64,000 nucleotides of DNA, from contig NZ_MUBJ01000005.1 of assembly GCF_002127535.1 (NCBI RefSeq), positions 1-64,000 on the forward strand, in the 5' to 3' direction. The notes under the pieces were generated by a model. The model was not told the DNA's origin, ran no database searches, and worked only from the letters and a program-made list of their open reading frames with translations. This document shows positions 1 through 8,482 of the stretch, one piece after another. The translations under genes were made by a program, and so were the position numbers. Within the stretch, counting starts at the first letter, position 1, and every line of letters begins with the position of its first letter. The DNA is from Xenorhabdus vietnamensis (GTDB lineage: Bacteria > Pseudomonadota > Gammaproteobacteria > Enterobacterales > Enterobacteriaceae).

Positions 1-112
1 GGCAATAGCGCGGTGGTCCCACCTGACCCCATGCCGAACTCAGCAGTGAAACGCCGTAGCGCCGATGGTAGTGTGGGGTCTCCCCATGTGAGAGTAGGGC
101 ACTGCCAGACAT
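1..112 (+). rRNA. rrf: 5S ribosomal RNA, 3' part (5' end outside window)
   Basis: The sequence matches enterobacterial 5S rRNA almost base for base, from about nucleotide 9 of the 120-nt molecule to its 3' end. The conserved block that begins GGTGGTCCCACCTGACCCC is at 12-30, and the 3' strand of the terminal helix is at 102-112. The first eight or so bases lie before the window. It is the end of an rrn operon, and tRNA-Asp follows 54 bases later, as in the E. coli rrnH operon (5S-aspU). Confidence 0.97.
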
Positions 113-166
113 TCAATTCAGCAGTTGTGGCCGGCACAAAAGGTCACGAAGATAAAGAAATTCGGT

Positions 167-243
167 GGTGCGGTAGTTCAGTTGGTTAGAATACCGGCCT
201 GTCACGCCGGGGGTCGCGGGTTCGAGTCCCGTCCGCACCGCCA
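167..243 (+). tRNA. aspU: tRNA-Asp (anticodon GTC), CCA encoded
   Basis: A 77-nt cloverleaf. The acceptor stem GGTGCGG (167-173) pairs with CCGCACC (233-239), the discriminator base is G240 and the CCA end is encoded (241-243). The anticodon GTC is at 201-203 and the T loop carries TTCGAGTC. It is nearly identical to E. coli tRNA-Asp and is probably processed from the rRNA operon transcript. An open frame of 81 codons crosses it but is not a gene. Confidence 0.98.
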
Positions 244-255
244 CCTTATTTCGAG

Positions 256-287
256 AAAAACCCTGAGAGAGATCTCAGGGTTTTTTC
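256..287 (+). terminator. Rho-independent terminator of the rrn/tRNA-Asp operon
   Basis: A perfect 8-bp stem, CCCTGAGA (261-268) with TCTCAGGG (273-280), closes a GAGA tetraloop. It is flanked by A5 on the left and T6 on the right. It begins 13 bases after the tRNA CCA end and is the natural end of the rRNA operon. Confidence 0.93.
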
Positions 288-410
288 TTATCTACAATAA
301 AAATAAAGTTGCTTTGATTGTTAAACGTTTTCAATGGTTATATCTATATTCTGATAAATCTTATGTATGAATTACTGGACTGGTTTCACTAACCTGAATC
401 AGCAACCTCA

Positions 411-596
411 TTATTGTTTTTCTGGATATAAATAGCCTCGTTCAGACCCGCCAGCGTCTATTTCGCGGCCAGCTTTGTTGCCGGATAGAGTGTGAGGTAC
501 TGCACCGGCCAGTAAGATTTCAGTACCGAAAGAAGTAAGAGAAATTTCTGCAATTACTCCTGATTTTTTGTTTTTAATTTGTTCAATATGATTCAT
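411..596 (-). CDS. 61-residue peptide of unknown function, last gene of the HEAT/cupin operon
   Basis: A short frame with a plausible start: minus strand AAAGGGG about seven bases before ATG. It begins 42 bases after the stop of the upstream 315-residue protein on the same strand, so it probably shares the transcript. The peptide has a charged N-terminal third (residues 1-15), a hydrophobic/small middle with AEISLTSFG and LLAGAVPHTLSG, and a Gly/Ser/aromatic tail ending GGSERGYLYPEKQ. There is no classical signal peptide, double-glycine leader ending at a cut site, or transmembrane helix. I do not recognise a family. Position and composition would suit a modified-peptide precursor or a small partner of the two larger proteins, but this is inference. 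Confidence 0.55.
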   Translation of the reverse strand: MNHIEQIKNKKSGVIAEISLTSFGTEILLAGAVPHTLSGNKAGREIDAGGSERGYLYPEKQ

Positions 597-638
597 TTTA
601 TTTCCCCTTTGATCAATAGGATCGTAAAGACTTCTCTT

Positions 639-1586
639 TTATTTGGATAAGATAGTCTTGATTTTTTCTTTTACTCTTGCTTTGACATAACTACTTTTAT
701 CATTATTTACTAAGCCAATAAGATCACTAATGTCGTCCTTGTTATATGAATGTTCAGCAGCGTCTAATATAGCCTCAAAGGCAATAGCACGTATTTCATC
801 TCTACTGTGATTACGGGCTACTTGTAAAACGAGCTGACGACTTTTCTCGTTACCTAATTTTAATAATCCGTGGAATAGTGACTCTTGGGCGTGATAGTTT
901 TCTTTCCTCCCTTTTTTTATAAGTGCAGTAACTTGTTGGTTTTCTGTTGGTTTTTTTTCACTATCTAAAATTAGTTTATTTTGGCTCATTTTTGTTTCTG
1001 GTTGCACTATCAAATTTAACGATACGCAAAAATCTTTTGGTGGGTATTGGATGTGTACGTCTTTGTTTCGTCTATAAAACATGACATTGCCTGCAGAAGA
1101 TAACATTCGATCACCGGAAAAATTCAATGTCACTGATTCACCCTCTATGCCGTTTATGTCATTGTCGTTGTAGTCATATAGGCTAGTTTTATAGCCATTA
1201 CCAAAGAAATTAACAGTCCAGAAATCAAAATCATGATCATGTGCTTTTCCATAAGGAAGTGGTACAAAATCGAACTGATTTCTCAACGGTAGCCAAACAA
1301 CCATCCTGATAGAGATTCTTTTATCTTTGTAAATCAAGTAAGTAGGTGCTTGCATATCATTTTCTTTCTGAAACTGTGTTGGATCTCTAAGATCTGAACA
1401 AATAAAAGAAATGATTTCCTCTTTATTGGCGGCATAAGAATGCAACCATTCAGCTACTTGATTAATTTCCTCTTCTATATAAATCCTTTTATTTATATGA
1501 GAAATGACATCTGAACTTTTTAACAATGTAAGAAATTCTTTAAGATCCAGTACATTTTTGACTGTTGGGGTGCTATCTATCGTCAT
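639..1586 (-). CDS. Cupin-like protein with C-terminal HEAT-type repeats, function unknown
   Basis: 315 residues, probably cytoplasmic (no signal peptide). The middle (about 95-210) looks like a cupin-type beta barrel. It has an HxH-like cluster, AHDHDFDF, near residues 115-122, followed by WTVNFFGNGYKT and, at the end of the barrel, a stretch with SSAGNVMFYRR. The last 90 residues (about 225-315) are short paired helices of HEAT/PBS-repeat type. The start has a good ribosome site, AGGAGA, nine bases ahead. It lies 33 bases after the related upstream gene and 42 before the small peptide gene, so the three look like one operon. No enzyme activity can be assigned; an iron-dependent oxygenase or a protein-binding scaffold are both possible. 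Confidence 0.7.
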   Translation of the reverse strand: MTIDSTPTVKNVLDLKEFLTLLKSSDVISHINKRIYIEEEINQVAEWLHSYAANKEEIISFICSDLRDPTQFQKENDMQAPTYLIYKDKRISIRMVVWLPLRNQFDFVPLPYGKAHDHDFDFWTVNFFGNGYKTSLYDYNDNDINGIEGESVTLNFSGDRMLSSAGNVMFYRRNKDVHIQYPPKDFCVSLNLIVQPETKMSQNKLILDSEKKPTENQQVTALIKKGRKENYHAQESLFHGLLKLGNEKSRQLVLQVARNHSRDEIRAIAFEAILDAAEHSYNKDDISDLIGLVNNDKSSYVKARVKEKIKTILSK

Positions 1587-1619
1587 AATCTATTTCTCCT
1601 GAACCAGCAATGACATTTT

Positions 1620-2519
1620 TTAACAATTTTTTGCCATTGTCATTTCTAGGCTATGCATAGCAGCTTGTTTAAGTATTGGATCTTGGTCATTTTCCGCTAG
1701 TATTTTAAGAATTTTTAGGCAATTGGCTGGCGCTATTTTGGAAAGACTCTGCACTGCTTCCCAGCGTACAAAGTTTGCGTAATTGGATGTTGCTAAATTT
1801 TCAATACATTGAATAGATTGGGATGCCTTCATCTCTCCTAATAGCCTGACATATAATAGAACTCTGGATGCCTGTAAATTTGTACAGATACTTTGTATTG
1901 GCTCTAATGTCTCTCTGTTATAAATCCATGTAATCCATCCTTTCGGATCAGAATGTACAATCAATACGAAATTATTGGGAGAAGATTCAAGATCAAAATC
2001 TAAGATATATTTATAAGCTTCAAAGTAATAAACTTTATTTGGTTTAAAATGACAATCCTCAACTCTTTTGATGGGTTTTGGTTTTTGGAATATATTTTGT
2101 TCTGAACAAAATTCATAGCAGGGGACTATTATTTCCGTATTTGTCGGATTGATGACAAAAATATCAAATTCATTTGTGTAAAGTGTATTTTGCTCACTAT
2201 CACCAATAAACCTGATTAATAAATTAAAATTATTTTGTCTATGTAGATAAATATGATCTTCAGATACCCCTTCATAGTTTGAGGTAATTTCTCTTTTTTC
2301 CAGAATATCATTTAATATTTCTACAATATCTTCCTTTTTTAGTGATGATAGTATAGAAGCTACATTTAAAAAATCTGGATTATCTCCATTCATAACCTCA
2401 TCGACGGCTTTTTGTAAGTCTGTTAATGCTTTAATTGAAGGTGGCATTGATGAAGTGAATTGGGAATGATATGCATCAATATTATTTAACTCATCTTGTT
2501 CGAAAATATTTTTTTGCAT
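1620..2519 (-). CDS. HEAT-repeat protein with a beta-rich middle, function unknown
   Basis: About 299 residues from the second in-frame ATG. I prefer it to the ATG at 2534 because AAGGAA (minus strand, 2526-2531) lies six bases ahead of it; the upstream start would have no such site. The N-terminal 90 residues are helical (SLKKEDIVEILNDILEKRE). Residues about 95-205 are beta-rich with HIYLHRQNNFNLLIRFIG. The C-terminal 85 residues are HEAT-like helices, including YANFVRWEAVQSLSKIAP and DPILKQAAMHSLE. The layout matches the next gene (helical start, barrel-like core, HEAT tail), so the two may be diverged paralogues. It is first in the leftward three-gene operon that fills the space between tRNA-Asp and yafD. 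No function is assigned. Confidence 0.7.
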   Translation of the reverse strand: MQKNIFEQDELNNIDAYHSQFTSSMPPSIKALTDLQKAVDEVMNGDNPDFLNVASILSSLKKEDIVEILNDILEKREITSNYEGVSEDHIYLHRQNNFNLLIRFIGDSEQNTLYTNEFDIFVINPTNTEIIVPCYEFCSEQNIFQKPKPIKRVEDCHFKPNKVYYFEAYKYILDFDLESSPNNFVLIVHSDPKGWITWIYNRETLEPIQSICTNLQASRVLLYVRLLGEMKASQSIQCIENLATSNYANFVRWEAVQSLSKIAPANCLKILKILAENDQDPILKQAAMHSLEMTMAKNC

Positions 2520-2800
2520 ATTCAGTTCCTTCATACTTTGATTTCGATATATACCAGTGAGTTTTTGGTTGTATGATAGCCACTAAATGAAACAGTATTC
2601 TTGAGTTATTATTTTGTCAAGTATAATTATGTTATTGAATGCTTAGTTTTATATTTATTAGATCTTAATATTAATTCTTTATAAGAAACTGCAATAACTC
2701 ATATTGTTAATCTATTCTCTCATCATTGAGCCATTTTTTGTGCATAGGAGATTGAAATCAATAAAGTGTATGTCATATTAAGTAGCGAATGGGGGAGTGT

Positions 2801-3667
2801 ATGGCGGAGGTAAGCTTGGAAAGTAAAAGCTACGCGAGAAGGCTGTATGAAAGAAAGCTTGTAAATATGAAGATGAGGTATGCGAAAAAAAATTATGCTA
2901 TGCGATATGTCGCGGGTCAGCCTGTAGAACAAGTTTTTCCTACTTCTAAACAACTATTAGAAGAAGCCGCGTTGCCACGTGGGGAACCAATTCTTACCAG
3001 CAATAACGAACTTTCTATCGCTATTTGGAATATCTATAAGCAGCAACGCCCATTATGGAAAAATGTTCTGACCTCTTTAGCCGAGAAGAGCGACCTTATC
3101 TTACTGCAAGAAGCGCAAACGACCCCGGATTTATTGAAATTCATTACAGCCAGTGGCTTGGTTGCAGATCAAGTTCCTGCATTTGTCATACCTCAGCATC
3201 CATCGGGTGTGATGACATTGGCATCTTCTCCACCTGTTTATTGCTGTCCACTTCGCGAAAAAGAACCGATACTTAGGCTGTCTAAATCATCATTAATCAC
3301 GATTTACCCGTTGCCAGATAAACGTCAGTTGATGGTGATCAACGTACATGCCATTAACTTCAGTCTTGGTATAGATGTTTATAGCCGACAATTAAATAAC
3401 ATTGGTATCCACATAAGCTTACATAATGGCCCCGTAATTTTTGCTGGGGATTTTAATGCATGGAGTCGGCAGAGATTAAAAATACTGGAACGTTTCGCAC
3501 GCCGTATGAGATTGAAAGAAGTACATTTTAATGATGATTATAGAACGATTGTTTTTGGTAAGCCGTTGGATTTTATTTTTTATCGTGAATTAAAAGTTTT
3601 GAGTGCAGCAGTTGTAATGACAGGCGCTTCTGATCATAACCCCTTGATGGTGAACTTCTCTTTGTGA
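2801..3667 (+). CDS. yafD: YafD, endonuclease/exonuclease/phosphatase-fold protein
   Basis: Close relative of E. coli YafD. Shared blocks include [57 protein letters not shown] and AGDFNAWSR. The EEP-fold signature residues are visible: E in LLQEAQ, the DFNAW block, and SDHNP near the C-terminus for metal and phosphate binding. The substrate is not established. The start is uncertain. GGGGAG lies three bases before the ATG at 2801, but homology to E. coli YafD begins only at the ATGs at 2867/2873, and the 22 codons between are rich in rare AGA/AGG arginine codons. yafD also lies near the tRNA-Asp end of rrnH in E. coli, so its place here is conserved. Confidence 0.9.
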   Translation: MAEVSLESKSYARRLYERKLVNMKMRYAKKNYAMRYVAGQPVEQVFPTSKQLLEEAALPRGEPILTSNNELSIAIWNIYKQQRPLWKNVLTSLAEKSDLILLQEAQTTPDLLKFITASGLVADQVPAFVIPQHPSGVMTLASSPPVYCCPLREKEPILRLSKSSLITIYPLPDKRQLMVINVHAINFSLGIDVYSRQLNNIGIHISLHNGPVIFAGDFNAWSRQRLKILERFARRMRLKEVHFNDDYRTIVFGKPLDFIFYRELKVLSAAVVMTGASDHNPLMVNFSL

Positions 3668-3710
3668 TGATAACTGACAAAAAGACTTGTTGCTTTGGCG
3701 GAAAAAGATA

Positions 3711-3740
3711 AAAAAGCGTCGGTAATTTCCGACGCTTTTT
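3711..3740. terminator. Bidirectional terminator between yafD and proY
   Basis: AAAAAGCGTCGG (3711-3722) pairs perfectly with CCGACGCTTTTT (3729-3740) around a 6-base loop. The A5/T5 flanks make it usable on both strands, which suits the convergent genes yafD (+) and proY (-). Confidence 0.9.
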
Positions 3741-3756
3741 GGAACAAGATTGATTA

Positions 3757-5142
3757 TCACTTATCAGAGGAGCGCGTTGTTGATAGTTTCTTCTTCACAC
3801 CAAAGAAATAGGCTAAAGTCAGAATGAATACCCAACCTATACCAACATATAGCGCGTTTCTTGTTTGCTCAAAATAGCCCAGCAATAAAATAATGCTGAC
3901 CATAAAGACGATTGTAATTGCAGGGGCAATTGGCCACATCGGGATTGGGAATTTCAGCGTTTTGATTTCTTCTGCACTCATCTGGCGACGCATGGCAACG
4001 TGTGAGACTAAAATCATCAGCCATACCCAGACGGTTGCAAATGTAGCGACAGAAGCGATCAGAATGAAGATTTCTTTAGGGATCAGATAATTTAGAACCA
4101 CGCCAAATAACAAAACCGCAATCATGACAAGAACAGTCATCCATGGAACACCATTGCGAGTCAGTTTCTTGAATGACTTGGGAGCTTGTCTTTCCTGCGC
4201 CATACCATACATCATCCTGCCTGCACCAAAAATATCACTATTGATAGCGGAAATAGCAGCAGTAATCACGACCGCGTTTAGAATATTCGCGGCTGAACTA
4301 ATTCCCAAATTGGAAAAAATCTGTACGAATGGGCTGGTATTCGGAGTAATTTGATTCCATGGATAGATGCTCATCAGGATACACAGGGTCAAAACATAGA
4401 AGATCAAGATACGGAATGGAACAGCGTTGATTGCTTTAGGGATCGTTTTTTCTGGATTTTTTGCTTCACTGGCAGTGATGCCAATGACTTCTATGCCACC
4501 AAAAGCAAACATAACAATAGCGAATGAAGCTATCACCCCACTGATGCCATTTGGCATAAAGCCGCCATGCTCCCATAAATTGGACAGGCCGGTTACATGC
4601 TCAGTTTCTTGTCCGAATCCGTAAAACATAATGGCAAGACCACCGACAATCATGGCAATAATAGCAGTGACTTTAATGATCGAAAGCCAGAACTCCATTT
4701 CACCAAAGATCTTTACGTGACACAGATTCAAGGCACCAATAAAACATACAATTCCAAGCACCCAAATCCACTGATCGACATGCGGGAACCAAAGTCCCAT
4801 ATATGCGCCGAATGCGGTAATGTCAGCCAGACAAACAAACAGCATTTCGAGGACATAGATCCAGCCAGTTAAAAAACCAGCCAAAGGCCCCAGATAATGG
4901 CTGGCATATTGTGAAAAAGAACCAGAAACGGGATGGTGAACGGCCATTTCGCCTAGTGCTCTCATCACGATAAATACGGCAGCACCGCCGACTAAATAGG
5001 CCAGCAACACAGCGGGACCAGCTTGCTGTATTGCTGTTGCTGAGCCATAAAACAGCCCCGTGCCTATTGCAGAGCCTAAAGCCATGAAGCGGATATGCCG
5101 CACGCTCAGACCCTGTTTAAGCTGATTTTCATTATTTTGCAT
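3757..5142 (-). CDS. proY: Proline-type amino acid permease (APC family)
   Basis: 461 residues with about 12 transmembrane helices, an inner-membrane amino-acid:proton symporter of the APC superfamily. The N-terminus, with [20 protein letters not shown] then [12 protein letters not shown], and the later blocks [18 protein letters not shown] and [18 protein letters not shown] match E. coli ProY (457 residues) along the whole length. Close relatives such as histidine or threonine permeases cannot be excluded as to substrate. The start is supported by the family N-terminus. It is a single gene, divergent from queE, with an upstream hairpin (see 5166-5188) and a bidirectional terminator at its end. 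Confidence 0.85.
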   Translation of the reverse strand: MQNNENQLKQGLSVRHIRFMALGSAIGTGLFYGSATAIQQAGPAVLLAYLVGGAAVFIVMRALGEMAVHHPVSGSFSQYASHYLGPLAGFLTGWIYVLEMLFVCLADITAFGAYMGLWFPHVDQWIWVLGIVCFIGALNLCHVKIFGEMEFWLSIIKVTAIIAMIVGGLAIMFYGFGQETEHVTGLSNLWEHGGFMPNGISGVIASFAIVMFAFGGIEVIGITASEAKNPEKTIPKAINAVPFRILIFYVLTLCILMSIYPWNQITPNTSPFVQIFSNLGISSAANILNAVVITAAISAINSDIFGAGRMMYGMAQERQAPKSFKKLTRNGVPWMTVLVMIAVLLFGVVLNYLIPKEIFILIASVATFATVWVWLMILVSHVAMRRQMSAEEIKTLKFPIPMWPIAPAITIVFMVSIILLLGYFEQTRNALYVGIGWVFILTLAYFFGVKKKLSTTRSSDK

Positions 5143-5165
5143 TCGTTATTCCCATCTATCCTTTC

Positions 5166-5188
5166 ATGCCTGAGAGTATTTTAGGCAT
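5166..5188 (-). promoter_or_regulatory. Small hairpin in the proY 5' leader
   Basis: On the minus strand ATGCCT (5188-5183) can pair with AGGCAT (5171-5166) around an 11-base loop. It ends 23 bases before the proY start codon, so it would lie just above the ribosome site. No known riboswitch consensus is recognised. Confidence 0.35.
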
Positions 5189-5311
5189 ACGATGCTCTGT
5201 CTGGCTTTAGGTACCAGTAAAAGCAACCTAGTACGATACCATAAAGATGGATGTTCGCGGGATAGATATCTGTAATAATAACGGGCAGTTTATTAAAACC
5301 AGAGTTTTTTT

Positions 5312-5983
5312 ATGATCTACCCAATAAATGAAATCTTCCAAACTTTACAGGGAGAAGGAGTGTTTACCGGTGTGCCTTCGGTTTTCATTCGATTACAAGG
5401 ATGTCCGGTAGGGTGCAGTTGGTGCGATACCAAATATACGTGGGAAAAAGTGGCTGATAAACAGCAGCCGATTGAAAATATCTTACTGAAATCGCAGGAC
5501 AGTGATTTGTGGGGCGTTGCTACCGCAAGACAGTTGCTGAGTATATTCACTCGTCAAGGCTACAGTGCAAAACATATTGTCATTACTGGGGGAGAACCGT
5601 GCTTATATGACTTGCGCCCTTTGACTGAAACACTAGAAAGCGAAGGCTATCAATGCCAGATAGAAACAAGTGGTACACATGTGATTCAGTGCACTGACAA
5701 AACTTGGGTGACAGTTTCTCCGAAAGTGAAAATGCGCGGAGGATATAAGGTTTTGCCTGAGGCGATGAAGCGTGCTGATGAAATCAAGCATCCTGTCGGG
5801 CGGCAGCGCGATATTGAAGCATTGGATGAATTATTGACTATGCTTGATGGAAATCCTATTCCGGTTATTGCCTTACAGCCGATTAGTCAGAAAGAAGACG
5901 CAACCCGCCTATGCATCGAAACGTGTATTTCCCGTAATTGGCGCTTTTCGATGCAAACCCATAAGTACTTGAATATCGCCTAA
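5312..5983 (+). CDS. queE: 7-carboxy-7-deazaguanine synthase (radical SAM)
   Basis: Makes 7-carboxy-7-deazaguanine from 6-carboxytetrahydropterin in the queuosine/preQ0 pathway, in the cytoplasm. The cluster motif is C31-x3-C35-x2-C38 within LQGCPVGCSWCDTKYTW; the enterobacterial form differs from the usual CxxxCxxC spacing only in residues, not in length. The SAM-binding ITGGEPC block is near residue 91. At 223 residues it matches E. coli QueE from start to the QTHKYLNIA end. The ATG has almost no Shine-Dalgarno sequence; a T7 run precedes it. It faces queD, which makes its substrate, with a terminator hairpin between them. Confidence 0.96.
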   Translation: MIYPINEIFQTLQGEGVFTGVPSVFIRLQGCPVGCSWCDTKYTWEKVADKQQPIENILLKSQDSDLWGVATARQLLSIFTRQGYSAKHIVITGGEPCLYDLRPLTETLESEGYQCQIETSGTHVIQCTDKTWVTVSPKVKMRGGYKVLPEAMKRADEIKHPVGRQRDIEALDELLTMLDGNPIPVIALQPISQKEDATRLCIETCISRNWRFSMQTHKYLNIA

Positions 5984-5988
5984 ATCTC

Positions 5989-6015
5989 ATTCAGCACCAG
6001 GTTCTGGTGCTGAAT
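5989..6015. terminator. Hairpin between convergent queE and queD
   Basis: ATTCAGCACCAG (5989-6000) pairs perfectly with CTGGTGCTGAAT (6004-6015) around a three-base loop, starting six bases after the queE stop and ending two bases before the queD stop. The T-run is weak (TCTTATT), so it may act as a shared, partly Rho-assisted end. Confidence 0.75.
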
Positions 6016-6017
6016 TC

Positions 6018-6386
6018 TTATTCGCCTCGATAGATACAACCTGCGCTACAGGTCTCTTTGACCATGACAGCACTGAGTTGAGGCAATGTTGGTTTTAACT
6101 TCTCCCAGATCCACATAGCCAAGACTTCGCTGGTTGGATTTTCAAGCCCGGGAATTTCATTGAGATAGTGGTGATCGAGCTGCTCCCAGATAGGTTTAAA
6201 GGCTGCTTTTACATCGGAAAAATCCATTAACCAGCCACTGAGAGGATCTATTTCTCCAGTGATTTCCAGTCGTACCATAAATGAATGTCCGTGCAGGCGC
6301 CCACATTTGTGTCCTTCAGGCACATTTGGAAGGTGGTGTGCTGCTTCGAATTGAAAATCTTTAAAGATGGTTGTACTCATACTCAT
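6018..6386 (-). CDS. queD: 6-carboxy-5,6,7,8-tetrahydropterin synthase
   Basis: Second step of queuosine synthesis: converts dihydroneopterin triphosphate to 6-carboxytetrahydropterin, the QueE substrate. About 122 residues from the ATG at 6386, which has GGGGAAAG a few bases ahead; the longer frame from 6407 adds seven residues absent from E. coli QueD. The zinc ligands are H17, H32 and H34 (AAHHLP and LHGHSF). The catalytic Cys is C28 in [16 protein letters not shown] and [13 protein letters not shown] match the family end. Confidence 0.96.
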   Translation of the reverse strand: MSMSTTIFKDFQFEAAHHLPNVPEGHKCGRLHGHSFMVRLEITGEIDPLSGWLMDFSDVKAAFKPIWEQLDHHYLNEIPGLENPTSEVLAMWIWEKLKPTLPQLSAVMVKETCSAGCIYRGE

Positions 6387-6656
6387 TATTCTTTCCCCTG
6401 ATTTCAAAAAGGCCGGCTATTCTACCTGAACTTTACAAGCTTAACGTGATTTTTCTGGAGATAAAAAGCACAACCTTTAACGACTTTATCGATATATTAA
6501 ATCTGTAAATAAAGTTAGGCGTTTTGGTTATGAGATATTGCGATCCTTTCTTTAAATACCTCTCCTGTTTTGGGATAACCTGATAATTAATCCATGTTTA
6601 TGATTTCGATATCCTTTACAGCATGGATATTGGCTATAGCAAAGGGCACTGGGACA

Positions 6657-8468
6657 ATGACCACAAAACCACCTTCAATTGCATTATTACCTGTTTCTCC
6701 AGAACAATTATCACGCTTGCAATCTGCAATTAATGATTTTTCACCACATCAATTAGCTTGGTTGTCTGGCTATTTTTGGGGAATGGTAAATCACCAACCA
6801 CAAGCTGAGACGGAGACATCTGAAGTTTCCGTACAGGAAACAGTGACTTTGCTTTCTGCATCGCAAACAGGCAACGCCCGTCGTTTAGCTGAACAACTGA
6901 GAGATTCACTATCAACTGAAAATCTCAAAGTAAATTTGATTAATGTGGGTGACTATAAATTTAAACAAATTTCCCAAGAGCGTGTATTGATTATTATTGC
7001 TTCGACACAAGGTGAAGGTGAACCTGCTGAGGAAGCTGTAGCACTGCATAAATATCTCTATTCCAAAAAGGCTCCATCAATGAAAGAGACGGAGTATGCC
7101 GTATTTGGTCTTGGGGATACGTCGTATGAACATTTCTGTCAGGCAGGGAAAGATTTCGACAGTCGTTTGCATGAGCTTGGGGCACAGCGTTTACTGGATC
7201 GTGTTGACGCTGATGTGGAATACCAAGACCAAGCTGATCAATGGCGTCAGCAAATTACAGGTATTTTGAAACAGCGTTTTTCAGTGCAGGTAAAACCTGC
7301 TACTTCATCAACCACTTTTTCATCGACTATTCCAGTACCTACCAAAGAAGCCACTACGTACACCAAAGAAACACCTTTGACAGCTTCTTTGTTGGCTAAC
7401 CAGAAAATAACAGGACGTGGATCTGACAAAGATGTTCGCCATATTGAAATTGACTTGGGGGATTCCGGATTGAGTTATCAGCCAGGGGATGCCCTTGGGG
7501 TCTGGTTTGAAAATGATCCGGCTTTAGTGGATGAATTAATCACATTGCTTTGGCTGGAAGGTTCAGAACAAGTCAATGTGTATGGAAAGTCACTTCCACT
7601 GCGTGAGGCTCTGATCAGCCATGTAGAACTAACTCAAAATACCGGCGTGATTGTTGAGAAATATGCAGCATTGGCGAAAGATGAAAAACTGTTGACGTTA
7701 GTTGCGAACAAACAAGCATTGCAACAATACGCCCAGACAACACCGATTGTAGATATGGTCAGGGCAGTAGCTTCACACCCAGAAGCCCAACAATTTATTG
7801 ATTTATTGCGTCCACTGACACCGCGGCTCTATTCCATTTCCTCTGCACAATCTGAAGTGGAAAACGAAGTCCACATTACCGTTGGGGTAGTTCGTTATGA
7901 CATTGAAGAGCGTGCCCGTACTGGTGGAGCTTCAGGTTATTTGGCAGATCGTTTGCAGGAAGATGACAACATCCGGGTTTTCATCGAACAGAACAAAAAT
8001 TTCCGTTTACCGACCGATTCTAATACACCAGTCATCATGATTGGGCCGGGAACGGGGGTTGCTCCGTTCAGGGCATTTTTGCAACATCGCAGCAGTCAGG
8101 GGGATGAAGGTAAAAACTGGTTGTTTTTTGGTAATCCGCATTTTGTTGAAGATTTTCTTTATCAGGTTGAATTCCAGCGTTACGTGAAAGATGGCTTATT
8201 GACTCGCATTGATCTGGCATGGTCAAGGGATCAGCAGCATAAAGTATACGTGCAAGACAAACTGCATGAGCAGGGAGAGGAAATCTGGCGCTGGATTCAG
8301 GATGGCGCTCATTTGTATGTTTGTGGCGATGCTAATCGCATGGCAAAAGACGTAGAACAAGCCTTATTGGACATCATTTCACAATATGGTGGCATGGATG
8401 CTGAACAGGCTGATGAATTCTTGAGTGAGTTGCGCCTTGAGCGCCGTTATCAGAGAGATGTTTACTAA
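6657..8468 (+). CDS. cysJ: Sulfite reductase [NADPH] flavoprotein alpha subunit
   Basis: Diflavin reductase that passes electrons from NADPH through FAD and FMN to the CysI haemoprotein for reduction of sulfite to sulfide. 603 residues from the ATG at 6657, matching the E. coli start MTTxxP; an in-frame ATG at 6594 adds 21 hydrophobic residues without homology. Visible parts are the flavodoxin-like FMN domain (about 65-205, with [10 protein letters not shown] and STQGEGEP), the FAD-binding [10 protein letters not shown] block, [13 protein letters not shown] for NADPH and the C-terminal ERRYQRDVY. The region about 220-250 is a Ser/Thr/Pro-rich linker. First gene of cysJIH, reading away from queD. 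Confidence 0.97.
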   Translation: MTTKPPSIALLPVSPEQLSRLQSAINDFSPHQLAWLSGYFWGMVNHQPQAETETSEVSVQETVTLLSASQTGNARRLAEQLRDSLSTENLKVNLINVGDYKFKQISQERVLIIIASTQGEGEPAEEAVALHKYLYSKKAPSMKETEYAVFGLGDTSYEHFCQAGKDFDSRLHELGAQRLLDRVDADVEYQDQADQWRQQITGILKQRFSVQVKPATSSTTFSSTIPVPTKEATTYTKETPLTASLLANQKITGRGSDKDVRHIEIDLGDSGLSYQPGDALGVWFENDPALVDELITLLWLEGSEQVNVYGKSLPLREALISHVELTQNTGVIVEKYAALAKDEKLLTLVANKQALQQYAQTTPIVDMVRAVASHPEAQQFIDLLRPLTPRLYSISSAQSEVENEVHITVGVVRYDIEERARTGGASGYLADRLQEDDNIRVFIEQNKNFRLPTDSNTPVIMIGPGTGVAPFRAFLQHRSSQGDEGKNWLFFGNPHFVEDFLYQVEFQRYVKDGLLTRIDLAWSRDQQHKVYVQDKLHEQGEEIWRWIQDGAHLYVCGDANRMAKDVEQALLDIISQYGGMDAEQADEFLSELRLERRYQRDVY

Positions 8469-8482
8469 CGTGAGCAATTAAC

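Noticed and set aside
125-370. 81-codon frame across tRNA-Asp
   Set aside because: It covers the tRNA and its terminator; chance frame.
2723-2953. 76-codon leftward frame overlapping the start of yafD
   Set aside because: Antisense to a conserved gene, no ribosome site, no recognisable protein.
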